Source of the DNA: Melioribacter sp.
Lineage (GTDB): Bacteria; Bacteroidota; Ignavibacteria; Ignavibacteriales; Melioribacteraceae
NCBI GenBank assembly: GCA_023250955.1
Contig: JAHEZQ010000029.1
Location: forward strand, 1 to 54,054
Length of the DNA stretch: 54,054 nt
Reading direction: 5' to 3'
Part shown: positions 20,324 through 29,679 of the stretch, piece by piece
Position numbering within the stretch: the stretch's first letter is position 1
Layout of the letters: each line of letters starts with the position of its first letter
The notes under the pieces: generated by a model
What the model saw: the letters and a program-made list of their open reading frames with translations, nothing else
Databases searched by the model: none
What the model was told of the DNA's origin: nothing
Made by a program: the position numbers and the translations under genes

Positions 20324-21482
20324 ATTGAGTGTTGCCTACAAATTTTTGAGGATAACTTACTTCGAAAGTAGTTCCGTTTTTCTTTGTTGATGTGAAAGAG
20401 ATTATTCCATTCAAATATTTTTCAGTTAGAAATTTCATACTGTAAATTCCAATTCCCCGCCCGGCACCCTTTGTAGAGACAGATCGATTGAATAATTGTG
20501 GCTGAATATCTTCGGGAATAAATGATGGATTATGAACCGAAAAGTAAACCATATTGTTACGATTGCCACAGCTCAATGTAATTGTTTCACCCTCTGAAGA
20601 AGCTTCAATAGCATTCTTTATCATATTGCTCACAACCCTTCCAAGCAAAGTTTCATCAGTTTCAATTTCGGAACTTATTCTATCATTTGATATTACTAAT
20701 AATTTATTTCCTATAATATCCGGATGATTAAAGGAATCGTGCATACGTTTTAGAAAATTCACAGAATTGATTTTTTGAATATTCAATTTGATCGAACTTT
20801 TTTCTGATGATACAAGATGTTTGTGTGTAACTATCTCATCAATTATCCTTTTAGCGATTTCATCTAAAACTTTCATTAGCTCTTTACGTTCATCATCACT
20901 CAATGTCTCATCATCAATAATCTCAAGCATATTATTCAAACTGCCGGCTGTATTTAAGATATCATGAAAGAAAATGCGCTCAATCTGTTTGCGCTCGGTT
21001 ATATCTTCAAATATTCCTACACCACCGTTTATCATTCCATTATCGAGAATGATTGGTGCAAAGTTTACTCTGACCGGAGTGATCTTACCGGAAGTTTTAG
21101 ATAAATATTCTCCTTCGTAATGCCCGACTGTTCCGGCTAAAGTATGTTCAATTGCTGAGACCATATTAATATCTAAAGCTTCAGAAAGTAAGGCACCGAT
21201 AATTTGTTCTCTCTTCGAATCACTTATGCTTATAAAATTATCATTACATGCAGTGATTCTTCCCGTTGAATCGAAATGGAGAATACCAAGCGGAACATTC
21301 GAGAATACCATTCTGTACTTCTCTTCACTTTCACGGAGAGCTTCTTTAGTCTCTTTAAGATCTGTTATGGATTGTGCAACAACATCTAATTCTATAATTG
21401 ACTCCGGAATAGAATCTTGGACATCAAAGATGATCTCTTTATTCTTATGTGATGAATCTTTTTCCGAAGAATTATCTTTCAT
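20316..21482 (-). CDS. PAS-domain sensor histidine kinase, soluble
   Basis: This 388-residue cytoplasmic kinase has a PAS domain at about 50-165 (ESEEKYRMVFSNVPLGILHFD; GGVGIFEDITERK), a phospho-acceptor helix with His173 in FFHDILNTAGSL, and an ATPase domain with a conserved N-box (NMIKNAIEAS) and a GRGIGIYSMK G-box near the C terminus. No receiver or membrane segment was found, so the partner regulator must be encoded elsewhere. The H-box type HDILN differs from the usual HExRTP and fits the HPK subfamily of soluble PAS kinases. The gene converges with gltX and overlaps it by 8 bases. Confidence 0.9.
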   Translation of the reverse strand: MKDNSSEKDSSHKNKEIIFDVQDSIPESIIELDVVAQSITDLKETKEALRESEEKYRMVFSNVPLGILHFDSTGRITACNDNFISISDSKREQIIGALLSEALDINMVSAIEHTLAGTVGHYEGEYLSKTSGKITPVRVNFAPIILDNGMINGGVGIFEDITERKQIERIFFHDILNTAGSLNNMLEIIDDETLSDDERKELMKVLDEIAKRIIDEIVTHKHLVSSEKSSIKLNIQKINSVNFLKRMHDSFNHPDIIGNKLLVISNDRISSEIETDETLLGRVVSNMIKNAIEASSEGETITLSCGNRNNMVYFSVHNPSFIPEDIQPQLFNRSVSTKGAGRGIGIYSMKFLTEKYLNGIISFTSTKKNGTTFEVSYPQKFVGNTQSI

Positions 21483-21614
21483 AAATTTTTCTGAATTGGT
21501 ATATCTTAAAATTGTTGAATTAAACCATTAAGATTTGTGAGAATAAACGAAGTGTATTTATTAATTTATTTTTGAAAATATTAATAGTACAACAATTATA
21601 TCGTACAATTTAGA

Positions 21615-21965
21615 TCACCAAGGTAAATTAACTTCTATAGTTGAAGTATTAGGAAATCTCTCCCCTATCAGAGGTGATAATTTATTTGCTAAATATGCCT
21701 CCACCCCATCTCTATTTTCTTTTAGCACACTTGCCCAAGTTACATAAAGTGTTAAATAATTGTACTTTTGTATTTCAGGATCAGCTCTGTGTTCCGTTAA
21801 TCTATCCTTAATTATTCCCTGCCCAACTCTTACAGTTGCTGCATTCTCTCCAGCATGCCAGATTATATAAACTCCTTCCATATTATCGAAATGAGCATGG
21901 TCCAAGTTAACAGAATTTAATTTACACCATACTTCCCCTTGGCATTTTATCCAATTTAACTGCAT
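21615..21965 (-). CDS. Small GIY-YIG-like domain protein
   Basis: The 116-residue protein shows the outline of a GIY-YIG nuclease fold: GVYIIW (31-36) for the GIY strand, VRVGQG (45-50) for the YIG strand with Val-Arg replacing Tyr, then an Arg/His helix IIKDRLTEHR (R55, H59), and a Glu helix VEAYLANKLSPLIGERF (E89). It is close to the minimal size of the fold and carries no DNA-binding extension. Ribosome-binding sequence GAGGAG... lies upstream (GAGATAATG context). The start is 30 bases after the stop of the channel gene, so the two may be co-transcribed. Nuclease activity is uncertain as the second Tyr is missing. Confidence 0.55.
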   Translation of the reverse strand: MQLNWIKCQGEVWCKLNSVNLDHAHFDNMEGVYIIWHAGENAATVRVGQGIIKDRLTEHRADPEIQKYNYLTLYVTWASVLKENRDGVEAYLANKLSPLIGERFPNTSTIEVNLPW

Positions 21966-21995
21966 TTCATTATCTCCTCTAATTTTTTTCTATCA

Positions 21996-22943
21996 TTAAA
22001 TATTTTCAATATTCTTATTTGTTTGGTCCGGTGGGATATATTCACTGATAGGGATTAGAATTACCATATAATTTTTTCTTATTTCATTTGTTGTACTTCT
22101 TACAGTAGAGAAAACCAGTTTTGTTTTTTCATCTTTAGAATTCTTTAACACTATTTCACAAACACTATTCGTTAATTCTAGAGATTCATCAAATATTCTA
22201 CCAGTAATACCATAAAGTAAATTATTCCTAGTTTTTTCTGACCAGCCTAAAAATAATTGTAAAATTAATGACAGATATTTATCAATCCTGTTCCCGTTAT
22301 TATTAACAGAGTCACTAGATACTTCAGAAAAAAAATCTCCATTATTAACTTCATCCTCAATGAATTTTTTGAGTTTACTTAAATTGTCTCGCAATTTTTC
22401 GAGACTATCTGATAGAAGATTTTTAGCTCTCTCTACACTCTTTGTTCTAGAATCAAAAGATTTGATCGCAGTATTGGTATTGGGTGTTTCCGATAAAATG
22501 CCATCATAGATTCGATTAAATCTTTTTAAAATAATTAAACATTCAGAAAATATTTGACTAAATTGATCAAGTTTTAATTGTGCATCATTGCTATAAAGTT
22601 TTTTTACATGATAGGATAATCGACTTGATGTAAGCTTCGCTACTAAAATACCCATTATTGCTAACCCGAACAATACTTCCAAAACTGCAAATAATCTTGA
22701 TAATCCTTGGGGATGCATATCTCCATAACCCAAGGAAGATATAGTTACGATACTAAAATATAAACCATCATAAAAATTAAAAAAATTATTTTGTCCATTA
22801 ACCAAATGAATACCGTCTTCGCTTGGTGTCAAATAACAGTACACTATTGCAAATAAAAATGTAAATATTGAAAAAAATACTATTAATTCTATAAAACTAC
22901 GGGTTTCAATAAAATGAAGAATTTTTTTCCGAAATAATTTCAT
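21996..22943 (-). CDS. Two-TM potassium channel family protein with cytoplasmic domain
   Basis: The N-terminal region has a hydrophobic helix (about 15-37), a pore loop with selectivity filter SSLGYGDMHP and a second helix (LFAVLEVLFGLAIMGILVAKLTS), the classical Ion_trans_2 layout of a tetrameric K+ channel. After about residue 110 comes a 200-residue cytoplasmic, helix-rich part without RCK, cyclic-nucleotide or other recognised sensor motifs. I chose the ATG at 22943 (315 residues); a GTG six bases earlier would add two residues. Fe-S, ATP or NAD motifs were not seen. The GIY-YIG-like gene follows after 30 bases. Confidence 0.82.
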   Translation of the reverse strand: MKLFRKKILHFIETRSFIELIVFFSIFTFLFAIVYCYLTPSEDGIHLVNGQNNFFNFYDGLYFSIVTISSLGYGDMHPQGLSRLFAVLEVLFGLAIMGILVAKLTSSRLSYHVKKLYSNDAQLKLDQFSQIFSECLIILKRFNRIYDGILSETPNTNTAIKSFDSRTKSVERAKNLLSDSLEKLRDNLSKLKKFIEDEVNNGDFFSEVSSDSVNNNGNRIDKYLSLILQLFLGWSEKTRNNLLYGITGRIFDESLELTNSVCEIVLKNSKDEKTKLVFSTVRSTTNEIRKNYMVILIPISEYIPPDQTNKNIENI

Positions 22944-22998
22944 AAACACTTCATTTTTTATATGTTCATTATAATAATAAAGTTCTTTTAAATCTAAT

Positions 22999-24699
22999 TC
23001 AATTTTTCACCAATTTACCCCAACTATCCTTCAGAGTAACAGTTCTATTGAAAACTAATTTTTCATTCGAAGTATATTTTGTATCAACACAAAAATATCC
23101 GTGCCGTTCAAACTGAAAACGATCGCCTTTCTTCGAATTTTTCACAAATGGTTCGATCAAAGCATTAGGAATAATTTCCAATGAGTTAGGATTCATAAAA
23201 TCTAAAAAACTTTTTTCCTTATCAGAATCCGGAGATTCAACAGTAAATAATCTGTCGTATAAACGGACTTCAGCTTTAAATGCGTGCTTTGCAGAAACCC
23301 AATGAATAGTTCCCTTAACTTTCTTTTTACTTGTACCGGTTCCGCTTCTTGTATCGGGATCGTATGTACAATGAAGTTCAATTACTTCACCTTTATCATT
23401 CTTAATCACTTCTTCACATTTAATTATATATGCATAACGTAAGCGTACTTCTCCTCCAGGAATTAAACGATGATAACCTTTCGGGGGGTCTTCCATAAAA
23501 TCTGTCTGCTCAATATAAATTTCATTTGTAAATGGAATCTTTCTAATCCCCATTGATGGATCTTCAGGATTATTTATTCCATCAAGTTCTTCTTCTCCCA
23601 AATAATTTGTTATAACGACTTTAAGCGGATGAAGAACAGCCATTGCTCTCTGAGCATGTTTATTCAAATCATCTCTAATAGCAAATTCAAGCAGAGCTAT
23701 ATCAGTAAGTGCATCACGTTTAGCTACGCCGATTATCTCTGCAAAATTCCGGATTGATTCAGGAGTGAAACCTCTTCTTCTAAATCCGCTTACGGTCGGC
23801 ATTCGAGGATCATCCCATCCATCAACATAATTTTCTTTTACTAATTGTAAAAGTTTTCTTTTGCTCATTACAGTATAAGTTAAATTGAGTCTCGCAAATT
23901 CTATTTGTTGAGCATGATGAATTCCAAGTTCATCTAAGAACCAATCGTATAACGGACGGTGGTTTTCAAATTCAAGTGTGCAGACCGAATGTGTTATTCC
24001 TTCAATCGCATCTTCAAGTCCGTGTGCCCAATCGTATGTCGGGTAGATACACCACTTGTTCCCTTGGCGATGATGTTCATCGTGAACAATTCTATACATT
24101 ATCGGATCGCGCAAATTAATGTTCGGAGAAGACATATTAATTTTAGCGCGTAAAGTTTTTGAACCGTTGGGAAATTCTCTTTTACGCATTCGTTCAAAGA
24201 GATCAAGATTTTCTTCAATGCTTCGATTCCTGAAAGGCGATTCATTACCGGCTTCTGTCAATGTTCCGCGTGAGGAGCGTATTTCATCTGCGTTAAGATC
24301 ATCAACATAAGCTTTTCCTTTTTTTATCAGATCAACGGCCCATTGATACATCTGCTCAAAATAATCCGAACCGTAAAGAATACGATCTTCAAAATCAGCA
24401 CCGAGCCATTTTACATCTTCTATGATCGAATCAACATATTCTTGTTCTTCTTTTTCGGGATTGGTATCATCAAAACGTAAATTGAATTTACCATTGTAGT
24501 CGCGTGCAATCCCGTAATTAAGGCAAATTGATTTTGCATGACCAATATGAAGATAACCGTTCGGTTCCGGTGGAAAGCGCGTACAAATTGTGCTCTCTCC
24601 CCATTTATTGGTTTTCAAATCTTCATCTATTATTTCATAGATGAAATTTTTTGATTTGTTTTCTACCGGATTTTTATTTGCGTCTTTTATCTCTTCCAT
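22999..24699 (-). CDS. glnS: Glutamine--tRNA ligase
   Basis: GlnRS charges tRNA-Gln directly with glutamine. The HIGH motif appears in [15 protein letters not shown] (about 43-57) and the MSKS-type motif in VMSKRKLL (about 277). The 566-residue length, the GlnRS-type insertion and the C-terminal two-barrel anticodon-binding part ([26 protein letters not shown]) are intact. The enzyme is thought to have entered bacteria from eukaryotes, which is family knowledge, not something shown here. It is preceded by divergent tRNA-Leu(CAA) and followed by the channel gene after about 50 bases. Together with gltX it suggests no need for the Gat amidotransferase route for Gln. Confidence 0.96.
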   Translation of the reverse strand: MEEIKDANKNPVENKSKNFIYEIIDEDLKTNKWGESTICTRFPPEPNGYLHIGHAKSICLNYGIARDYNGKFNLRFDDTNPEKEEQEYVDSIIEDVKWLGADFEDRILYGSDYFEQMYQWAVDLIKKGKAYVDDLNADEIRSSRGTLTEAGNESPFRNRSIEENLDLFERMRKREFPNGSKTLRAKINMSSPNINLRDPIMYRIVHDEHHRQGNKWCIYPTYDWAHGLEDAIEGITHSVCTLEFENHRPLYDWFLDELGIHHAQQIEFARLNLTYTVMSKRKLLQLVKENYVDGWDDPRMPTVSGFRRRGFTPESIRNFAEIIGVAKRDALTDIALLEFAIRDDLNKHAQRAMAVLHPLKVVITNYLGEEELDGINNPEDPSMGIRKIPFTNEIYIEQTDFMEDPPKGYHRLIPGGEVRLRYAYIIKCEEVIKNDKGEVIELHCTYDPDTRSGTGTSKKKVKGTIHWVSAKHAFKAEVRLYDRLFTVESPDSDKEKSFLDFMNPNSLEIIPNALIEPFVKNSKKGDRFQFERHGYFCVDTKYTSNEKLVFNRTVTLKDSWGKLVKN

Positions 24700-24763
24700 A
24701 ACTCTTTAAAATGATTTATGAACAATTTTATGTGTAAAGTTAAACATTTATCAGTTTGATTTC

Positions 24764-24794
24764 TTGCTATAAAAGTAAATATGATTTAGATTTG
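24764..24794 (+). promoter_or_regulatory. Bacteroidetes-type promoter for tRNA-Leu(CAA)
   Basis: TTG at 24764-24766 and TAGATTTG at 24787-24794 are separated by 20 bases and match the -33/-7 TAnnTTTG pattern. The -7 element lies 26 bases before the tRNA 5' end, leaving a short leader for RNase P. Confidence 0.55.
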
Positions 24795-24820
24795 GCGTGC
24801 AAAATTATTAGAAAACCTAT

Positions 24821-24906
24821 GCCGAAGTGGCGGAATTGGTAGACGCGCTGGACTCAAAATCCAGTGAGGCTTAAACCTCGTGCCGGTTCGAGTCCGGCCT
24901 CCGGTA
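24821..24906 (+). tRNA. tRNA-Leu (anticodon CAA)
   Basis: The anticodon stem CTGGA/TCCAG closes loop CTCAAAA, giving anticodon CAA, and the D region GGCGGAATTGGTAGACGCG and the long variable arm (GTGAGGCTTAAACCTCGT) are Leu-type. The T arm GCCGG-TTCGAGT-CCGGC is perfect. The acceptor GCCGAAG/CTCCGGT has one A-C mismatch and a G-U first pair. CCA is not encoded. Confidence 0.95.
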
Positions 24907-24912
24907 CAAAAT

Positions 24913-24943
24913 AAAACCCAATTACAACAGTAGTTGGGTTTTT
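24913..24943 (+). terminator. Terminator after tRNA-Leu(CAA)
   Basis: Arms AAAACCCAA and TTGGGTTTT, with a 12-base loop, are followed by TTGTT. It begins 7 bases after the tRNA 3' end. Confidence 0.75.
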
Positions 24944-25022
24944 GTTATTCTTTATTCAAAGATCATTTCTGTAGCTACTCACACAGAACACAAAAAGTTC
25001 AATCTTAGTGATAAATAAAAGA

Positions 25023-25733
25023 TTACTTCATCAAGATCATTTTCTTTGTTTGGGTAAAATCACCTGCTTGGAATTTGTAAAAATATGTACCATTCGGTAA
25101 ATCAGAAGCATCAAAATTAACAGAGTAAGTTGAAGGTGATAATTGCTTATTAACTAATTCAGCAATCTTTTTACCAAGTATATTATAAACATGAAGACTT
25201 ACAAAAACATCTTTTGGAATACCAAATTGAATCTCTGTTGTTGGATTAAAGGGATTGGGGTAATTTTGAGATAAGAAATAATTTGTCGGGATTTTATTTC
25301 CTTCACTATCAATTGATGACATAATAGGACCCCAAACACCAGAACAAATTGTCCCATAAGTATTAGCACTATAAGTACCTGAAACTTCGCTACCGGACTG
25401 ATTAAAAGTACCATTGATGGTCATTGTTTGATTTGTTCCAATTGAGGTCATTATTGAGAAATTTCTATCTGTTATCGCCCAACCACCTGTTCTCATACTA
25501 TGTATAGAACCTGATACATAGGTTATACCATCGCAATGAAAGTTTGACCAAGTATAAATAATATCTGTAATACAAATACCATTGCAACCAACAGTTATAA
25601 CAAATTTACCAAAATCGGTAGGCACCGTCCAATCACCAGTTCTTGGTTGAGCAATATTTTTTTCAAAACCATAAAGCTGAATAATGATTAGTACGAAGTA
25701 GTATTTCCCCAAAAATTGTTTGAGTAGTTTCAT
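25023..25733 (-). CDS. Secreted protein with T9SS type A sorting domain
   Basis: The 236-residue product has an N-terminal signal-like helix (about 10-28), a central beta-rich region of unknown fold with five Cys (about 30-145), and a C-terminal sorting domain from about 155: FLSQNYPNPFNPTTEIQF followed by LHVYNILGKKIAELVN and a YFYKFQAGDFTQTKKMILMK ending. That ending directs transport across the outer membrane by the type IX system. AGGAGAAAG precedes the ATG. It lies between the intact tRNA-Leu(CAA) and a decayed copy of its 3' end. The central region is not recognised. Confidence 0.88.
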   Translation of the reverse strand: MKLLKQFLGKYYFVLIIIQLYGFEKNIAQPRTGDWTVPTDFGKFVITVGCNGICITDIIYTWSNFHCDGITYVSGSIHSMRTGGWAITDRNFSIMTSIGTNQTMTINGTFNQSGSEVSGTYSANTYGTICSGVWGPIMSSIDSEGNKIPTNYFLSQNYPNPFNPTTEIQFGIPKDVFVSLHVYNILGKKIAELVNKQLSPSTYSVNFDASDLPNGTYFYKFQAGDFTQTKKMILMK

Positions 25734-25735
25734 AG

Positions 25736-26036
25736 CTTTCTCCTATGTACAATTTCAAAAAACAATACAATAAGAATCGTTTTGTTAGTTGATAAAATTT
25801 CAAAATATAGACTTAATATTCTGAATAAGGGTTACCTTGGGAGAAGCACAAAAGAGGGAAGAGAGAATTGTTCTTAGAATGCCAGAACGTTTCACTCAAG
25901 GTGTGGATTCTTTATATAAAAAACTAAAAAAATAATTTACTTTGTTCAACAAAAATCAAATATAACCAAAAGTCTTTTGGTCTCAGTTATTAAGTAAATT
26001 TTTAGAACTCTTAAATCAAGTAATACGTTAATCTCA
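25736..26036. other. Intergenic stretch without a convincing gene
   Basis: About 300 AT-rich bases contain only a 32-codon plus-strand reading frame (25837-25935) opening with TTG, and drift sequence leading into the tRNA remnant. The part at about 26005-26036 loosely resembles the anticodon and variable arms of tRNA-Leu(CAA). Confidence 0.5.
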
Positions 26037-26064
26037 TGCCGGTTCGAGTCTGGTCTCCGGTACT
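26037..26064 (+). pseudogene. Remnant of tRNA-Leu(CAA) 3' end
   Basis: These bases repeat the T arm and 3' acceptor strand of the intact tRNA-Leu at 24881-24907 with 25 of 27 positions identical; both changes are C-to-T transitions that leave G-U pairs in the T stem. Upstream identity fades over the variable arm (about 15 of 22), and no cloverleaf 5' half was recognised. It is either a decayed tandem tRNA or a tRNA-derived attachment-site repeat. Confidence 0.75.
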
Positions 26065-26097
26065 AAAGGTTGATTCCAAAAAAATTCAACCTTTTTT
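26065..26097 (+). terminator. Terminator after the tRNA-Leu remnant
   Basis: Stem AAAGGTTGA / TCAACCTTT with a 12-base A-rich loop is followed by TTTG. It lies just after the remnant, as the terminator lies after the intact tRNA gene. Confidence 0.7.
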
Positions 26098-26267
26098 GTC
26101 TAATCCTTATTAAAACAAATTTTGATTAGTGGATAGTGATTTTTCAAATCAACCCATTATCAAATTCCTTACCGTCCGTTCAGTATAATATTATTTACTT
26201 TTACTAAATAATTGATTTAATTACTTATCGTTTGATGAAATTGAAGTCAATAACGAGGAGAAATACA

Positions 26268-26741
26268 ATGAAGAAATTATTATTAATTATCGTAGTGATG
26301 TTATTCGTATGTGCGAACTCATACTCTCAATCGGTTGTGCAAAGCGGGAATTATTTTTATTCCAAAGACAGTCCTAATTATACGCTTAATGCAAATACTG
26401 GAAAAAGAATTGTTGAATACGAAATAACATTCAACAAACCTTTTGAGAAGAAACCTAGCGTAATAATTATGCCATCTTTGATTGATGCTGAAAGTGCAAC
26501 ACAAATTAGATACAATATTAGAGCTTCTGGAATCTCCAGAGACGGTTTTGTTCTATTAGCAGAAGTTTGGGGAGATACAAGATTAAATTCAATTGGTGGT
26601 TTTTGGTTAGCTTCTGCTGAACAAACACCCCCTCCCCCTCCTCCAGTAACAGTTAAACCGGTTGAGCCGGAACCTGTTCAACAGGTTGCACCTGAGACAA
26701 AACAAGTTACTCCAAAAAAGGCTGTAAAGAAAAAGAAGTAA
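26268..26741 (+). CDS. Secreted H-type lectin domain protein
   Basis: The 157-residue product has a signal peptide (about 1-21, ending NSYSQ). An H-type lectin-like domain spans about 22-118: ITFNKPFEKKPSVIIMPSLID, the central RYNIRASGIS strand, and the closing GFVLLAEVWGDTRLNSIGGFWLA, close to the family's sugar-binding WxDT region. A linker of six Pro, then Val/Pro/Glu and a final Lys-rich tail (KKAVKKKK) follows. I chose the ATG at 26268, not 26232, because GAGGAG lies 7 bases upstream and the signal peptide starts there. It likely binds GalNAc-type sugars outside the cell (family knowledge); the target is unknown. Confidence 0.8.
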   Translation: MKKLLLIIVVMLFVCANSYSQSVVQSGNYFYSKDSPNYTLNANTGKRIVEYEITFNKPFEKKPSVIIMPSLIDAESATQIRYNIRASGISRDGFVLLAEVWGDTRLNSIGGFWLASAEQTPPPPPPVTVKPVEPEPVQQVAPETKQVTPKKAVKKKK

Positions 26742-26891
26742 TTTTATTGATCCAGAAGTTGGTGCTTAGCAAAATGTTATTACATAATTTATTTGTATCC
26801 GCCTAAAAGCTAGGCAGTGAATATTTATATAAGCTTTGGACTACTATGAGTTCGGAGTATACTTTTTAGCTTTTGGGAATAATTTTATTCC

Positions 26892-29051
26892 TCATTTTTT
26901 AGCTATCATTTGTAAAATTCTCTCCGGTGTCATTGGCAATCTATTTAATCTGATTCCAAGTTTATTGTAAATTGCATTTCCTATTGCAGCACCAACTGTA
27001 ATGATAGCAGGTTCACCTCCACCTTGCGGCTGTTCATTCTTCTTATCCAGAATAACACTTTCTATTTTAGGCAACCATGAAAATTTTGGAATTTCATAAG
27101 TATCATAATTTTTATTTAAGATCTCCCCATTACGAAATTTTACTTCTTCTGTTAATGCATAACCTAGTCCCATCATAATGCATCCCTCCATTTGAATAGT
27201 GGCACCTTCGGGATTTATAACAAGTCCCATATTCTGGGCACAAACAACTCGATTCACTTTAACATTTCCGCTTTTTGTATCCACATCTACTTCAACAATC
27301 ATAGCCACGTAAGTCCCTGCATCAGTTCCACATGCAATACCATAACCTTTTCCACTCGGATTCTTTTGAAATTTTTTCCATACGAATTTATTTCCAGCAA
27401 CTTCTAATACTTCAATCATTTTTTTATCTGTTAAATGTTTCATCCTGAATTCATACGGATCTAAACCCGCTTTGGCAGCCAATATATCAATCTGGCATTC
27501 CCTTGCAAATGTATTTGTATTATTACCTGGTGCCCGCCAAGGACCAGTTGCAAATGGATGACTTGCAACCGTACTATTTCGATTGACACCAAAAGATTTT
27601 GTATTTGTGTTAGGAATATTATAAAAATGTGCTGCACCCCGCTCCCCCGCAAAATAAACATTGTAATCCCAAAAACTAATTTCATTGTTATCATTTAAAC
27701 CGGATTTAATTTTTACAATTGCAGCTGGATGAAATGAATCGTAATAAAATTCTTCTTTGCGTGTATATGCTACCATAACTGGTTTTCCGGTTATTTTAGC
27801 AAGGCGGGCTGCATCAATAATTTGAAGATTAGTTGTCTTTCCACCAAAACCACCGCCAACATATGGTGTTATAACACGCACATTTTCAGACGCAATACTT
27901 AGCGCCCTAGCAACTTCTTCTTTGGCAGTAAACGGATTTTGAGTAGAAGCCCAAACAGTTACTTTATTTCCGTCAATTTTTACGACAGCAGTATGAGGTT
28001 CAATTGGCGAATGTGCAACATAACTATCATAGTACGTTTCATTAATTATTACTTTAGATTTTTGTTCTCCGTTTTTAATATCACCTTGTTGAGTAACAGT
28101 TCTACCCGGGGCTGCAACTTCTAGAAAATGATCATAAATACTTTCATTATTTAAAGTGGAATCAGAAAAGCTGAATTTTGCTTTAATTTTTTCCAACGCT
28201 TTTTCTGCTATGTCCGGATATTTATGAAGTACAGCTACAAGATCGCCATCATGCACAACAACTACATCACTCATTTTTTTCACTTCTGATAAATCAACAT
28301 CAATAAGTTTTGACCCATGTGCAGGCGGTCTTAACACTTTCGCATATAACATATCGGGAAGCTGCATATCACCGGTAAACTTTGCCTTACCAGTAACTTT
28401 CTCAATAGCATCTACTCTCGTTATAGACTTATTAATAATCTTGAATTCGGACGGATCTTTTATTTTTGGTTTGTCTTTTATATGCCGTTCTATCTTTTTT
28501 CCTTTTGTAAGTTCTGCATAAGAAATTTTATTCTTACGATTTAACTTCTGATACACAACACCTTTTTCAACGGTTAATTTATCAACTGGAATTTTCAATT
28601 TTTCGGAAGCTAATTCTAACAAAACATTTCTTGCTTCTGCTGCTGCTGCTCTTAACGGCGGCCCAAAAAATCTTGTGCTCATAGAACCAAACGTTCCCAT
28701 ATCCCACGGGCATAAATCAGTATCGCCCATAATCATTTGAACAGAATCAAGAGTTACATCCAATTCATCGGCAAGCATTTGTGCAAGCGAAGTAATTATT
28801 CCTTGCCCCATTTCAATCTTGCCGGTAAAACACGTGACTTTACCCATTTCATCTATTCTTAAGAATGCATTGAAGTCAGTTGGTAACTCTCCTCTTCTTC
28901 TCTGTTCTTGCTGAACATAACCTAAGGTATCACCAACAGTAAAAAGTATAAATAATCCTCCACCAAGAAGTTTTATAAATTCTCTTCTATCAACTTCGAA
29001 CGGGGCTTTTATATCTTGGAAATCCAAACCTAAGTAATTATCATTTTTCAT
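26892..29051 (-). CDS. Molybdenum hydroxylase large subunit (xanthine dehydrogenase/isoquinoline oxidoreductase family)
   Basis: This 719-residue subunit binds the molybdopterin cofactor and hydroxylates an aldehyde or N-heterocycle. The N terminus has RREFIK plus a hydrophobic stretch (about 22-43), a Tat-like export signal seen in IorB-type subunits. Landmarks are GQGIITSLAQMLADEL (about 84), GGGFGGKT (Moco region, about 408) and GGGEPAIITVGAAIGNA (about 680) holding the catalytic Glu. The gene overlaps the 2Fe-2S gene by four bases (ATGA) with GGAGGT in the preceding codons. No FAD subunit is present, so the pair probably passes electrons to a cytochrome, as IorAB. Substrate unknown. Confidence 0.9.
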   Translation of the reverse strand: MKNDNYLGLDFQDIKAPFEVDRREFIKLLGGGLFILFTVGDTLGYVQQEQRRRGELPTDFNAFLRIDEMGKVTCFTGKIEMGQGIITSLAQMLADELDVTLDSVQMIMGDTDLCPWDMGTFGSMSTRFFGPPLRAAAAEARNVLLELASEKLKIPVDKLTVEKGVVYQKLNRKNKISYAELTKGKKIERHIKDKPKIKDPSEFKIINKSITRVDAIEKVTGKAKFTGDMQLPDMLYAKVLRPPAHGSKLIDVDLSEVKKMSDVVVVHDGDLVAVLHKYPDIAEKALEKIKAKFSFSDSTLNNESIYDHFLEVAAPGRTVTQQGDIKNGEQKSKVIINETYYDSYVAHSPIEPHTAVVKIDGNKVTVWASTQNPFTAKEEVARALSIASENVRVITPYVGGGFGGKTTNLQIIDAARLAKITGKPVMVAYTRKEEFYYDSFHPAAIVKIKSGLNDNNEISFWDYNVYFAGERGAAHFYNIPNTNTKSFGVNRNSTVASHPFATGPWRAPGNNTNTFARECQIDILAAKAGLDPYEFRMKHLTDKKMIEVLEVAGNKFVWKKFQKNPSGKGYGIACGTDAGTYVAMIVEVDVDTKSGNVKVNRVVCAQNMGLVINPEGATIQMEGCIMMGLGYALTEEVKFRNGEILNKNYDTYEIPKFSWLPKIESVILDKKNEQPQGGGEPAIITVGAAIGNAIYNKLGIRLNRLPMTPERILQMIAKK

Positions 29052-29524
29052 TTCATACCTCCTACTTCTTTCGATGCTGTTTGAATAGCTTCAACAATTC
29101 TTTTATGAGCGCTGCATCGGCAGAAATTGTCATCCATTTCTTTTACTATTTCTTCGTAGGTCGGGTTTGGTTTTTTCTTTAATAAACCGTAGGCATTCAT
29201 AATCATTCCGGGTGTGCAGTAACCGCATTGAAGGGCATCTTTTTCTGCAAAAGTTTTTTGTATAGGATGCAGTTTACCTTTTTTCATTAATCCTTCAATC
29301 GTAAGCACTTCTTTCCCTTTAACATTTTTAATTGCAATACTGCAAGATCGCTCAGCTATATTATTAATGAGAACAGTACAAGCACCGCAAAACCCTTCTC
29401 CGCATCCGTACTTAGTACCGGTTAATCCGAAGTCGGTTCTAAGAACCCATAACAACATTCTTTCACTGTCTACGTTTACTTTAACTGCTTTACCGTTTAG
29501 TTTGAATTTGATGAGCTCAGGCAT
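29048..29524 (-). CDS. (2Fe-2S)-binding subunit of molybdenum hydroxylase
   Basis: The 158-residue electron-transfer subunit has the plant-type ferredoxin cluster YGCGEGFCGACTVLIN with its distal Cys in ERSCSIA, and the second, XDH-type helical cluster CGYCTPGM ... DDNFCRCSAHKRIV. I chose the ATG at 29524, because AAGGAG lies 6 bases upstream and a longer version (29560) would add 12 residues with no ribosome-binding sequence. Its stop overlaps the large-subunit start by ATGA, so the two are made together. Relays electrons from the Mo centre. Confidence 0.92.
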   Translation of the reverse strand: MPELIKFKLNGKAVKVNVDSERMLLWVLRTDFGLTGTKYGCGEGFCGACTVLINNIAERSCSIAIKNVKGKEVLTIEGLMKKGKLHPIQKTFAEKDALQCGYCTPGMIMNAYGLLKKKPNPTYEEIVKEMDDNFCRCSAHKRIVEAIQTASKEVGGMK

Positions 29525-29679
29525 GATGAACTCCTTGTGAATTATTATTAGTTGAAACATCTATACGTAAAATATTGAATGTAATTTGCCGAATTCTAAA
29601 ATAAAATCAATCAAAAAAATTAAGTGGCCTTATTATTAAAGCATGGAATGTATTATTATGAAAGAGGTTGAGCAAAAAA

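Noticed and set aside
25837-25935. 32-codon plus-strand frame (TTG start, AAGGG upstream) in the tRNA-remnant gap
   Set aside because: Too short, no recognisable family; perhaps debris of a former gene, so not called.
24821-26064. Integrative element or prophage flanked by tRNA repeats
   Set aside because: No integrase, transposase or phage gene is visible; only a remnant repeat and one T9SS gene.
26742-26891. Inverted AAAAGCTA / TAGCTTTT between convergent lectin and hydroxylase genes
   Set aside because: Arms are about 60 bases apart with no clear T tract; could be chance.
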